A program made the translations under genes and the position numbers. From assembly GCA_007133465.1 (NCBI GenBank), contig SLMP01000058.1, positions 1-33,770 of the forward strand: DNA of 33,770 nt, in the 5' to 3' direction. Position 1 is the stretch's first letter; each line of letters opens with the position of its first letter. Source of the stretch: Nitriliruptoraceae bacterium (GTDB lineage Bacteria > Actinomycetota > Nitriliruptoria > Nitriliruptorales > Nitriliruptoraceae). Positions 1 to 8,187 of the stretch are shown in pieces. Under the pieces are notes generated by a model. The model did no database searches. It had not been told where the DNA came from and saw only the letters and a program-made list of their open reading frames with translations.

Positions 1-29
1 CGGCGATCCGCGGACGTGGAGGTGGGCAC
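1..29 (-). CDS. Start of a truncated gene downstream of eno (possibly FtsB/DivIC-like)
   Basis: Only the first nine codons lie in the window. They begin with a GTG at position 29 on the minus strand and read MPTSTSADR. A GAGGAG ribosome binding site lies six bases before the GTG, which is the main support. In mycobacteria the gene after eno encodes a septum-formation initiator (FtsB/DivIC family). That identity is inferred from position alone, because nothing in nine residues can confirm it. Confidence 0.4.
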
Positions 30-60
30 CGTGGGCTCCTCGGCGGCGCGGTCGGGGTCG

Positions 61-115
61 GGTGGCGGTGGCGGTGGCGGTGGCGTGGCGGTGGGAGGTG
101 GCGGTGGGAGGTGGA
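61..115. repeat. GGTGGC-type simple repeat
   Basis: The plus strand carries repeated GGTGGC units and GGTGG/GTGGGAGG variants, with many closely spaced G pairs and triplets. The tract lies between the eno stop and the next minus-strand gene. On that transcript it would be C-rich (CCACCG repeats). It is non-coding as far as I can see. Confidence 0.7.
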
Positions 116-147
116 ACGTGCGGGCGGGCCGGAGCCCGCCCGCACGT
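116..147 (-). terminator. Strong hairpin just after eno
   Basis: A perfect 14-bp inverted repeat (ACGTGCGGGCGGGC paired with GCCCGCCCGCACGT) surrounds a 4-base loop, six bases beyond the eno stop codon. No T-rich tract follows on the minus strand. It is therefore either a U-less actinobacterial-type terminator or an mRNA-stabilising 3' hairpin. Confidence 0.55.
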
Positions 148-152
148 GGTCG

Positions 153-1589
<1,437 letters not shown>

Positions 1590-2234
1590 TCACGGCTCCA
1601 GCCGCCAGATCCGTCGCGCGGCCGCGCCGGCGATCGCACCGGCCACGGTGCCGACCGCCGCGCCTCGACCGGGCCGGTCGTCGAGCACGGCGCCGAGCAC
1701 GAGCCCGCCGGCGGCGGCGCCGGCGACCACGACGGTGTCGGTCGGGAACGGTCGGTGGTCCTCGCGCCAGCGCGCCATGTCCGCCGGGCCGACCCCGACG
1801 TCCCAACCGGCGAGCACGTCGTCGCGCACCGTGTCGGGTGCCAGATCGGGGGGGCGGACGCTCGCCTCGTCAGGCCCCACCTCGGCCGCGTGCTCGGTGG
1901 ACCGGTCGCCCGGCTCGTCGGGCCCCACCTCGGCCCCGTGCTCGGTGGACCGGTCGCCCGGCTCGTCGGGTCCCACCTCGGCGCCGTCGTCGGGGGCCGC
2001 GGCGAGCGCCTCGATCGGCACCGGCACGGGCACCGGTGCGGGCTCGGGCGTCCCGGCGGCTGCCGTGGGCGCCGTGGGCGCCGTGGGCGCCGCGGGCGCA
2101 GGCGCGTTCGTCGTCAGTCGCGTGCCGTCGAGCGCGACCCCGCAACGGGGGCACGGTGCGCTCCGTTCGGCGAGGGAGGCGACGAACCCCCGGGGCAGGA
2201 AGCGCCCGCAGTCGGGGCACCGCTGGGAGGGCAC
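1590..2234 (-). CDS. Zinc-ribbon membrane protein of unknown function
   Basis: Unrecognised protein (214 aa). The N-terminus holds a zinc-ribbon-like pair of knuckles, CPDC (C6, C9) and CPRC (C28, C31). A long Ala/Pro/Thr linker with a PVPVPVP stretch follows, then two and a half copies of a 16-residue acidic repeat (GAEVGPDEPGDRSTEH). The C-terminus has two small-residue hydrophobic segments (TVVVAGAAAGGLVLGAVL and GAAVGTVAGAIAGAAA) that could be a membrane hairpin. The GTG start at 2234 is preceded by GGAG seven bases upstream and sits 43 bases after the mazG stop. It lies between mazG and eno, where I know of no such gene in mycobacteria. The cysteine knuckles may sense metal or bind a partner; no function can be assigned. 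Confidence 0.75.
   Translation of the reverse strand: MPSQRCPDCGRFLPRGFVASLAERSAPCPRCGVALDGTRLTTNAPAPAAPTAPTAPTAAAGTPEPAPVPVPVPIEALAAAPDDGAEVGPDEPGDRSTEHGAEVGPDEPGDRSTEHAAEVGPDEASVRPPDLAPDTVRDDVLAGWDVGVGPADMARWREDHRPFPTDTVVVAGAAAGGLVLGAVLDDRPGRGAAVGTVAGAIAGAAARRIWRLEP
1866..1989 (-). repeat. 48-bp in-frame tandem repeat in the zinc-ribbon gene
   Basis: Two near-identical 48-bp units (1866-1913 and 1914-1961) are followed by a partial third unit starting at 1962. The unit length is a multiple of three, so repeat number can change without breaking the frame. It encodes an acidic, Pro/Gly-rich linker of 16 residues per unit. Confidence 0.85.
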
Positions 2235-2277
2235 GTGGGTCTCCGGGTCGCGTGGGCGGCAGCCTAGTGGCCACGTC

Positions 2278-3444
2278 TCAGGCGTCGGACCCGACCTCCG
2301 TCCAGAGGCGCCGCCACTCGTCCCGGTCGAGCTCGCTCGGGTCGAGCTCGCGCTCGGCCGCGAGCTGCAACGCGGCCTCGAACCGCGAGCGGAACCGCCG
2401 CCCGGCACCACGCGCCGCCGCCTCCGGGTCGACGCCGAGCTGGCGACCGAGGCCGACGACGGCCGCGAGCAGCTCGCCGTAGGCCGCCTCACGGTGCTCG
2501 GCCGTCCCCGCGGCTGCCAGACCCGCGAGACGCGCGTGCACCTGCTCCGACGCTGCTGCCGCGTCCGGGGCGTCGAACCCCCCCGTGCTCGCCTTGCGCT
2601 GCAGGGTGTCGAGCAGGTGCAGGCCGGGCAGCAACGCCGGCACCCCCTCGAACGGGCCCTCCCGGGCCTTCTCGGCCGTCTTGAGCCGGTCCCAGTTCGC
2701 CTGGACCTCCTCGGGGGTCGCCGCGTCCCCGTCCGCGAACACGTGAGGATGGCGCCGGACCAGCTTGTCGACGATCCCGCGCGCGACGTCGTCGATCCCG
2801 AAGGCGCGTCGGTCCTGCGCGACCTGGGCGTGGAACACGACCTGCAGGAGCACGTCGCCGAGCTCCTCCTGCAGGTCGATGTCCTGCCCGGTCTCGATCG
2901 CGTCGATCAGCTCGTAGGTCTCCTCGACGAGGTAGCGGGTGAGGCTCGCGTGGTCCTGCTGCAGGTCCCAGGGACAGCCGTCGTCGGGGTCCCGGAGCCG
3001 GCGCATCACCTCCACGAGCTGCAGCAGCTCCGTGCCGGCCGGCTGCTGGGCGAGGAAGACCAGCTCGATCTCGAGGTCCTGGTCGACGGCGATGCCGGCG
3101 AGCGCCGGCGCGAGCCGCTCGTCCTCCGGACCGAGCAGGTAGACCGCCTGACCGTCACGGGCGGCGCGCCGCGCCAGGGCCTTGGCGATGCGGCGGTCCC
3201 CCGGCGAGCCGGGACGGGTCAGATCGAGGTCGCTGCGCTCGAGCGCGGCCGGCTCCAGCCGCTCGAGCTCCAGCCCGGCGGCGTAGAGGTGGGGCGCGGA
3301 CGGGTGGGTGTCGGGGTCGCGGAGCAGCACCACCTCGGCCGTCCCGAGCACGTCCCAGGACTGGAAGGGCAGGAGACCGGGCAGCGCCTCGGCGGTCTCC
3401 ACCAGGGCGACCCGCCGCGTCGGCTGTGTCAGCCCACCGGTCAC
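2278..3444 (-). CDS. mazG: Nucleoside triphosphate pyrophosphohydrolase MazG
   Basis: House-cleaning enzyme that hydrolyses NTPs and dNTPs, including damaged ones, to monophosphate and pyrophosphate (388 aa). The catalytic Mg-binding motifs are visible: EETYE at 174-178 and EELGD at 193-197. Before them is LRDPDDGCPWDLQQDHASL, the typical opening of the MazG domain. About 145 residues precede the domain, as in actinobacterial MazG, which is longer than the E. coli form (263 aa). A C-terminal stretch resembling a second, degenerate MazG half follows. The GTG start has a GGGAGGG ribosome binding site. It follows the SurA-like lipoprotein by 39 bases, matching the mazG-lipoprotein-eno cluster of mycobacteria, although the internal order differs and mfd is 9 kb away. 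Confidence 0.95.
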   Translation of the reverse strand: MTGGLTQPTRRVALVETAEALPGLLPFQSWDVLGTAEVVLLRDPDTHPSAPHLYAAGLELERLEPAALERSDLDLTRPGSPGDRRIAKALARRAARDGQAVYLLGPEDERLAPALAGIAVDQDLEIELVFLAQQPAGTELLQLVEVMRRLRDPDDGCPWDLQQDHASLTRYLVEETYELIDAIETGQDIDLQEELGDVLLQVVFHAQVAQDRRAFGIDDVARGIVDKLVRRHPHVFADGDAATPEEVQANWDRLKTAEKAREGPFEGVPALLPGLHLLDTLQRKASTGGFDAPDAAAASEQVHARLAGLAAAGTAEHREAAYGELLAAVVGLGRQLGVDPEAAARGAGRRFRSRFEAALQLAAERELDPSELDRDEWRRLWTEVGSDA

Positions 3445-3483
3445 GTCGGCCCTCCCGTCACGTGGTCCCCCAGGTCACCGGCG

Positions 3484-4089
3484 TCATCCGGGGAGCGGGA
3501 CGGCGGGCTGCTGCAGGCCGACCCGTCCAGCGGGCAGCACCCGCAGCTCCTCGTCGCTCCACTGCCCCAGTCCCGGCGCGACGACGATGTCCGCGTCGCG
3601 GATCGCCTCCACGAGCAGCGGGTTGAGCTGCTCCGGGCCACCCACCGCCTCGGCGAGCTCGGCCAGGCGGACCTCCTGCGGCAGGATCAGCTCGTCGAGC
3701 AGGGCCGGGGTCAACCCCTCACGGGCGAGCAGCTGGTCGAGCTGCTCCTGCCCGCCCGTGGCCTCCAGCAGCCGCTGGCGCGCGAGCTCCAGGTCCGCAT
3801 CGTCGACCTCGATGCCCTCGTCGTCGGCGAGCCGTTCGAACACCGCGCCCTGGATCTGGAAGCCGAGGATCTGCCGCTGCAGGGCGCCGACCTGGGCGGC
3901 CCGCTCCTCCGAGGGCAGCGCCTCCAGCGGGCCGAGGAAGTCGCGGACGCCGGTCTCGAGCTGTGTCCGCGAGATGGTGACCCCGTCGACGGTCGCGGCG
4001 GTGCCGTCACCCGGCAGCTGGGTGCCACCGCACCCGGCGACCACGAGCGCGGCGAGGGCCACGAGGGACAGGCGGAGCAGGGTGCGCAC
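3484..4089 (-). CDS. SurA-N-domain lipoprotein
   Basis: Predicted exported lipoprotein (201 aa). A signal peptide of about 19 residues ends in the lipobox VVAGC (lipidated Cys20). The remainder is a helical, charged region (DGVTISRTQLETGVRDF..., QRQILGFQIQGAVFERLADDEGIEVDDADLELARQRL) typical of the SurA/trigger-factor-like N-terminal chaperone domain. No PPIase (rotamase) domain is present. The function is probably periplasm-like chaperoning outside the membrane; this is inferred. The GTG at 4089 is chosen because it puts the signal peptide at the very start, with GAGAGA upstream; longer in-frame starts would bury it. It heads the mazG-eno unit, in roughly the place of lpqU in mycobacteria. 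Confidence 0.85.
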   Translation of the reverse strand: MRTLLRLSLVALAALVVAGCGGTQLPGDGTAATVDGVTISRTQLETGVRDFLGPLEALPSEERAAQVGALQRQILGFQIQGAVFERLADDEGIEVDDADLELARQRLLEATGGQEQLDQLLAREGLTPALLDELILPQEVRLAELAEAVGGPEQLNPLLVEAIRDADIVVAPGLGQWSDEELRVLPAGRVGLQQPAVPLPG

Positions 4090-4135
4090 GCGGGGCTCTC
4101 TCGACGACGATCCGGCCGAACCAACGACCGGACAG

Positions 4136-4141
4136 AGTCTA
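4136..4141 (-). promoter_or_regulatory. Candidate -10 box of the lipoprotein-mazG unit
   Basis: TAGACT on the minus strand matches TANNNT and lies about 47 bases before the lipoprotein start, within the 118-base divergent gap shared with the Fur-family gene. No clear -35 was seen. Confidence 0.35.
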
Positions 4142-4194
4142 GCCGCGGCCGACGAGCGACCCGCCGTCGTCCCAGGCCCGGCCGCCCCTCGGTC

Positions 4195-4200
4195 TACCCT
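4195..4200 (+). promoter_or_regulatory. -10 box of a probably leaderless fur/zur transcript
   Basis: TACCCT is followed by exactly seven bases and then the ATG of the Fur-family gene. This is the spacing of leaderless actinobacterial promoters, where transcription begins at the start codon. No Shine-Dalgarno sequence is visible, which agrees. Confidence 0.45.
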
Positions 4201-4207
4201 GCGCGCC

Positions 4208-4642
4208 ATGACCGAAGACCTCCACGCCACCGTCGACGAGCAGCTGCGCCGTTCCCGGCAGCGCTACACGTCCGGTCGCCGCCAGCTCGTCGCGCTGCTC
4301 GCCGACACGGCCCGGCCCGTCACGATCCCGGAGCTGCTCGCGCTCGGCGCCCACCAGTCGCAGAGCTCGCTGTACCGCAACCTCGCCGTCCTCGAGCAGG
4401 CCGGCGCGGTGCACCGCATGACGTCGACCGACGACGTCGCGCGGTACGAGCTGACCGAGGAGCTGATCGAGCACCACCACCACGTCGTCTGCTCGGTGTG
4501 CGGACACGTCGAGGACGTCACCCTGCCGATCGAGGTGGAGCGGACGCTGACCGTCGCCGCGGAGCGCGCGGCGACGGCGCACGGCTACACGATCGAGACG
4601 CACCGCTTCGAGCTGGTCGGCCGCTGCCGCGAGTGCGGCTGA
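4208..4642 (+). CDS. zur: Fur-family metalloregulator, probably zinc uptake regulator Zur
   Basis: DNA-binding repressor (144 aa) of the Fur family. The winged helix-turn-helix covers about residues 20-85, with recognition helix QSSLYRNLAVLEQAG at 52-66. It is followed by the metal-binding dimerisation domain. The HHHH cluster at 89-92 and the structural zinc pairs CSVC (95, 98) and CREC (140, 143) are all present. These features fit Zur and related Fur proteins but do not by themselves distinguish zinc from iron. The zinc reading rests on context: the gene lies in the same island as znuABC and a CbiMNQO transporter, both preceded by Zur-box-like palindromes. The ATG has no ribosome binding site and seems leaderless. 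I see no such palindrome before this gene, so autoregulation is not supported. Confidence 0.9.
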   Translation: MTEDLHATVDEQLRRSRQRYTSGRRQLVALLADTARPVTIPELLALGAHQSQSSLYRNLAVLEQAGAVHRMTSTDDVARYELTEELIEHHHHVVCSVCGHVEDVTLPIEVERTLTVAAERAATAHGYTIETHRFELVGRCRECG

Positions 4643-4658
4643 ACGGCCACCGCGGCGA

Positions 4659-5444
4659 TCACCCGCGCCGCTCGAGCTCCACGAGGATCGGCGCGTGATC
4701 GGACGGCTTGTCGCCGGCCTGGTTGACCCGGCGGAAGGTCGTGTCCACCCGGGCGCCGCGCACCGCCAGGTGCTCGCTGACCAGCGCCAGGTCGATCCGC
4801 ATGCCCATGCCACGGCGGAAGGCGCCCATCCGGTAGTCCCACCAGGTGAACCCGGCCGCGTCGGGCTCGACGTCCCGGTAGGCGTCCCGCAGCCCGCCCG
4901 CGACCACCTCCGCCAGGCCGTGCCGCTCCTCCGGGGTGACGTGGGTCGAGCCGACGAACACCGCCGGGTCCCACACGTCGCGGTCCTCGGGGGCGACGTT
5001 CACGTCGCCGGCGACGACCGTCGGCCCGGCCGCGGCCAGCTCCGCGGCCCGGTCGCGCACCGCCTCGAGGAAACGCAGCTTGACCGCGAACATCGGGTGC
5101 CCTGGCTCGCGTCCGTTCGGGACGTAGAGGCTGGCGACCCGGATCCCGTCGACGTCCGCCTCGAGCCAGCGGGCCTCCTCGGGGTCGGGCTCCCCCGGCA
5201 GCTCGGGTCGCACGTCGGCGACCGGCAGTCCCTGCCTGACCAGCAACGCGACGCCGTTCCACCGGCCCGCGGAGCGGTCCACCGCCCGGTAGCCGACGGC
5301 CGCGAAGGTCTCGTGCGGGAAGGTCGCCGCCGCGACCTTGGTCTCCTGCAGGCAGACCACGTCGGGGGCGTGCTCGTGCAGCAGCTCGAGGACCCGCGGC
5401 AGCCGAGCCTTCAGCGAGTTGACGTTCCAGGTGACGAGTCGCAT
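4659..5444 (-). CDS. xthA: Exodeoxyribonuclease III (AP endonuclease)
   Basis: Metal-dependent DNA repair nuclease of the EEP superfamily (261 aa), which cleaves at abasic sites and trims 3' ends. Visible family motifs are TWNVNS with Asn7, LQETK with Glu34, VYVPNG-type SLYVPNGRE, GDVNVAPEDRDV with the catalytic Asp/Asn pair, the TWWDYR substrate loop, and SDHAP with the catalytic His near the C-terminus. Length matches the family. It sits 30 bases after cbiO on the same strand, but a TAGCGT box six bases before the ATG suggests its own leaderless promoter. It is convergent with the Fur-family gene, 16 bases apart. Confidence 0.96.
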   Translation of the reverse strand: MRLVTWNVNSLKARLPRVLELLHEHAPDVVCLQETKVAAATFPHETFAAVGYRAVDRSAGRWNGVALLVRQGLPVADVRPELPGEPDPEEARWLEADVDGIRVASLYVPNGREPGHPMFAVKLRFLEAVRDRAAELAAAGPTVVAGDVNVAPEDRDVWDPAVFVGSTHVTPEERHGLAEVVAGGLRDAYRDVEPDAAGFTWWDYRMGAFRRGMGMRIDLALVSEHLAVRGARVDTTFRRVNQAGDKPSDHAPILVELERRG

Positions 5445-5450
5445 ACCGCG

Positions 5451-5456
5451 ACGCTA
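5451..5456 (-). promoter_or_regulatory. -10 box of a probably leaderless xthA transcript
   Basis: TAGCGT on the minus strand ends six bases before the xthA ATG, and no ribosome binding site lies between. This is the arrangement expected for a leaderless mRNA and would uncouple xthA from the cbi operon. Confidence 0.45.
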
Positions 5457-5474
5457 CCCGAGCCCGGGCGCCGG

Positions 5475-6254
5475 TCAGCGGGGGGGCGGCAACCCCCGCA
5501 CGGTGGCGGGGTCCATGCCGAAGGGCAGCTCGAGACGATGGGCGGCCAGCAGCTCGGTGTCGGCCAGGAGCGCAGACGTGTCGCCGTCGGCGACGACCCT
5601 GCCCCCGTCGATGACGACCGTGCGCGGGCACAGCTCGAGCACCAGCGGCAGGTCGTGGGTGACGACCAGCTGGGTGACCGCGAGTGACCGCAGGACGGTG
5701 ACCAGCTCCCGACGGCTCGCCGGGTCGAGGTTCGAGGTCGGTTCGTCGAGCACGAGCAGGTCCGGCTCCATCGCCAGCACGGTGGCGATCGCCACGCGTC
5801 GCCGCTCACCACCGGAGAGGTGGTGCGGTGCCCGCTCGGCGAGGGCCTCGCAGCCGACGGCCGCGAGCGCGTACGCCACCCGGTGGTGCAGGTCGTCACC
5901 GCGCAGTCCGAGGTTCGCCGGCCCGAACGCGACGTCCTCGCGGACGGTCGGCATGAACAGCTGGTCGTCGGGGTCCTGGAACACGAGCCCGACGCGGCGG
6001 CGCAGCTCCGGCAGCGTCCGGTCCTCCAGGGTGGCGCCGGCGACCGTGATCCTGCCCCGGGCCGCGCGGTGGATGCCGTTGAGGTGCAGCGCGAGGGTGG
6101 TCTTGCCGGCACCGTTCGGGCCGAGGACCGCGACCCGCTCCCCGGCCGCCACCCGCAGGTCGATGCCGGTGAGGGCCTCCGAGCCGTCGGGGTAGGCGAA
6201 CGCCAGGCCCTCCACCTCGAGGGCCGGCAGCGCGTGCTCCGTCGCCGGTGTCAT
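5475..6254 (-). CDS. cbiO: ECF cobalt/nickel transporter ATPase CbiO
   Basis: ATP-binding subunit (259 aa) powering the CbiMNQO importer at the inner face of the membrane. Walker A GPNGAGKT is at 45-52, followed by the Q-loop VFQDPDDQLFMPTV typical of ECF ATPases, signature LSGGERRR, Walker B LLVLDEPTSNLD and switch histidine VVTHDLP. The start ATG at 6254 overlaps the cbiQ stop by four bases (ATGA), so translation is coupled; an alternative start far upstream would overlap cbiQ entirely. There is only one ATPase gene, so it would act as a homodimer, as usual for CbiO. Confidence 0.96.
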   Translation of the reverse strand: MTPATEHALPALEVEGLAFAYPDGSEALTGIDLRVAAGERVAVLGPNGAGKTTLALHLNGIHRAARGRITVAGATLEDRTLPELRRRVGLVFQDPDDQLFMPTVREDVAFGPANLGLRGDDLHHRVAYALAAVGCEALAERAPHHLSGGERRRVAIATVLAMEPDLLVLDEPTSNLDPASRRELVTVLRSLAVTQLVVTHDLPLVLELCPRTVVIDGGRVVADGDTSALLADTELLAAHRLELPFGMDPATVRGLPPPR

Positions 6255-7027
6255 GTCCCACGGCTCCAGAGCATGGCGGCGGTCGTCGTCACCAGCCCGA
6301 CCAGCGGCAGCGTGGCGGCCAGGAGCCGCTGGCGGGTGGTGGTCCGTGGTTCGTCGAGCGGGGGCGGCATCGCGCCGGCGTAGCCCCGGGCGAGCATCGC
6401 CGCGTGGACCCGCTCCCCCCGTTCGTAGGAGCGGATGAACAGCGCCCCTGCGGAGGTCGCGATCGGCCGCACCTGCCACAGCCACCGGGGGTCGTAGCCG
6501 CGTGCGGTCATCGCGATGCGTTGCCGTTGCACCTCGCCGACCACGACCTCGAGGTAGCGGACCATGAACGCGGCGATCTGGGTGAGCACGGACGGGACCC
6601 GTAACCGCTCGAGACCGCGCAGCAGCAGGGGCACCTCGGTCGTCGCGGCGAGGGTCAGCGACGTGGCGGCGCCGAGCCCCGCCTTCGCGACGACGTTCCA
6701 CGCACCCCACAGCCCCTCGACCGCCAGCGGGATGCCGACCACCTCGATGCGGTCGCCGACGGCGACGAACGGCAGCAGGACGGCGACGCCGAGGAAGGGG
6801 ACGACCACGACCATGCGGGTCAGCAGGAAGCGGACCGGCACCCGGGCGAGACGCACGACGCCCGCGAGCGCGACCGCGTGGATCGCGAAGGCCCAGACCG
6901 CCTCGCGCGGCGTGACCGCGACGCAGGCGACGAAGGTGAAGGCCGCAGCGATCTTGACCTCGGGCGGCAGCCGGTGGACGGGGCTGTGCTCGTGGACGTA
7001 GAGCGCGTGCGCGTGCCCGGCCCCCAC
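6251..7027 (-). CDS. cbiQ: ECF transporter transmembrane subunit CbiQ
   Basis: Membrane coupling subunit (258 aa) linking the CbiM substrate subunit to the CbiO ATPases. The N-terminal HEHSPVHRLPPEVK is characteristic. Several hydrophobic segments follow, then two ARG coupling motifs (AMTARGYD and AMLARGYAG), which in this family contact the ATPase, and a final transmembrane segment before the C-terminus. It starts three bases after the cbiM stop and overlaps cbiO by four bases, forming a tight cbiM-cbiQ-cbiO operon. No separate cbiN lies between; its domain is fused to CbiM. Confidence 0.95.
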   Translation of the reverse strand: MGAGHAHALYVHEHSPVHRLPPEVKIAAAFTFVACVAVTPREAVWAFAIHAVALAGVVRLARVPVRFLLTRMVVVVPFLGVAVLLPFVAVGDRIEVVGIPLAVEGLWGAWNVVAKAGLGAATSLTLAATTEVPLLLRGLERLRVPSVLTQIAAFMVRYLEVVVGEVQRQRIAMTARGYDPRWLWQVRPIATSAGALFIRSYERGERVHAAMLARGYAGAMPPPLDEPRTTTRQRLLAATLPLVGLVTTTAAMLWSRGT

Positions 7028-7029
7028 CT

Positions 7030-8028
7030 TCAGCTCGCCACGTTGGAGTCGCTGCTCACCTCATGGCCCCGGCGCCGGTCGCGCAGCGCGAGGAACAGCC
7101 CGCCGCCGATGGCCAGGGTCAGCAGCGTCCCGGCGGTGCCGGCGATCGCGAGGCTGACCGGCTCGCTCGCCACGCCCGTGGTCGCGTAGTCGGCGAACAC
7201 GCTGTCCCCGAAACGGTGGTCGCGCTCGGCCTCGGCGAAGCCGGTGTCCTCCGCGACCCGTTCGAGACCGTCCGGGTCGTCGACGGCGAACTGCGCCACC
7301 CCGACGGCGACGACCAGCGCGACCGCGAGCCCGGCGAGCACGAACCGGCGCGAGCCTCTTCGCCGGGGCGCCGCACCCCGCCCGAGGTCCCGAGCGCCGG
7401 TCACGAGGTCGGGTCGGGCGGCGAGCACCGCTGCCACGGTCAACGCCGTGATCACGCCTTCCCCGATGCCGATGATGGCGTGGATCCCGACCATCGCGGT
7501 GAACACCCGGTCGAAGGGCACCGCCACCGTCGCGCCGAACAGCCACTGCAGGCTGAACGCCACCGCCGAGAGCACCACCGAGGCGAACCCGGCGACACCG
7601 GCGGCGACGGTGACGCTCCGCGGGCTGGCGGGCAGGACCCGGCGCACCAGCCGGAACACGGCCCAACCGCCGAGCGAGGTCACGACGGCCATGTTGAAGA
7701 CGTTGTAGCCGAGCGCCGTCAACCCCCCGTCGGCGAACACGAGGGCCTGGACGAGCACCACGACCGTCACCACGAGCAGGCCCATCCAGGGACCGAGTAG
7801 CACCGCCGCGAGTGCCCCGCCGATGAGATGCCCGGTGGTGCCCGCGGCGACCGGGAAGTTCACCATCTGCGCCGCGAAGATGAACGCCGCGGTGACCCCG
7901 GCGAGGGGCACCTGCCGGTCCTCGAGCTCCTGGCGGGACTGGCGGATCGCGACGCCGACCGCACCGGCGCTGAGGACCCCGGTCGCGATCGCGGTGGGGG
8001 CGTCGAGGAAGCCGTCGGGGGCGTGCAC
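7030..8028 (-). CDS. cbiM: ECF metal transporter substrate subunit, CbiM fused to CbiN
   Basis: Substrate-binding membrane protein (332 aa). I chose the GTG at 8028: GAGGAG lies six bases upstream, and this start gives the N-terminus Met-His-Ala-Pro-Asp-Gly. His2 at that exact place is part of the metal site in CbiM/NikM proteins; the longer reading from 8058 would destroy it. The CbiM part has the expected hydrophobic segments with AGTTGHLIGG, ALGYNVFNMA and GIHAIIGIGEG. From about residue 230 a CbiN-like part follows: one membrane segment, then DPDGLERVAED, then a last membrane segment. Cobalt or nickel is the family norm, but the Zur-box-like site upstream leaves zinc-linked control or another metal open. 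No cobalamin riboswitch was found in the short leader. Confidence 0.93.
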   Translation of the reverse strand: MHAPDGFLDAPTAIATGVLSAGAVGVAIRQSRQELEDRQVPLAGVTAAFIFAAQMVNFPVAAGTTGHLIGGALAAVLLGPWMGLLVVTVVVLVQALVFADGGLTALGYNVFNMAVVTSLGGWAVFRLVRRVLPASPRSVTVAAGVAGFASVVLSAVAFSLQWLFGATVAVPFDRVFTAMVGIHAIIGIGEGVITALTVAAVLAARPDLVTGARDLGRGAAPRRRGSRRFVLAGLAVALVVAVGVAQFAVDDPDGLERVAEDTGFAEAERDHRFGDSVFADYATTGVASEPVSLAIAGTAGTLLTLAIGGGLFLALRDRRRGHEVSSDSNVAS

Positions 8029-8058
8029 GGGCGTGCTCCTCGGAACGATGACGACCAC

Positions 8059-8073
8059 TGCGAACCGTTCGCA
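8059..8073 (-). promoter_or_regulatory. Zur-box-like operator before cbiM
   Basis: Perfect 7-1-7 inverted repeat, TGCGAAC-C-GTTCGCA on the plus strand. It fits the TGNNAAN-N-NTTNNCA outline of streptomycete Zur boxes. It lies about ten bases downstream of a TAGGCT -10 candidate (8083-8088), over or just past the expected transcription start of cbiMQO, where a bound repressor would block transcription. A related site lies between znuA and znuC. Confidence 0.5.
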
Positions 8074-8082
8074 ACAGCGGCG

Positions 8083-8088
8083 AGCCTA
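8083..8088 (-). promoter_or_regulatory. Candidate -10 box of cbiMQO
   Basis: TAGGCT on the minus strand (TANNNT type) lies 54 bases before the cbiM GTG and nine bases before the palindrome at 8059-8073. No good -35 is visible. Confidence 0.35.
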
Positions 8089-8134
8089 CCTGCTCACGCG
8101 GGGGACGTGCCCCGGAGCCTCACGGTCCGGCCGC

Positions 8135-8140
8135 TAGCGT
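8135..8140 (+). promoter_or_regulatory. Candidate -10 box of the MFS gene
   Basis: TAGCGT, of TANNNT type, lies 47 bases before the ATG of the MFS permease, in the gap shared with cbiM. Confidence 0.3.
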
Positions 8141-8187
8141 CTCGCGTTCCCGGCTCCTGTCACCTTCGTCCCAGCTCCGAGGTCCGT

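Noticed and set aside
8029-8187. Cobalamin riboswitch before cbiM
   Set aside because: The leader from the candidate start to the GTG is about 50 bases, too short for the element, and no B12-box-like sequence was seen.
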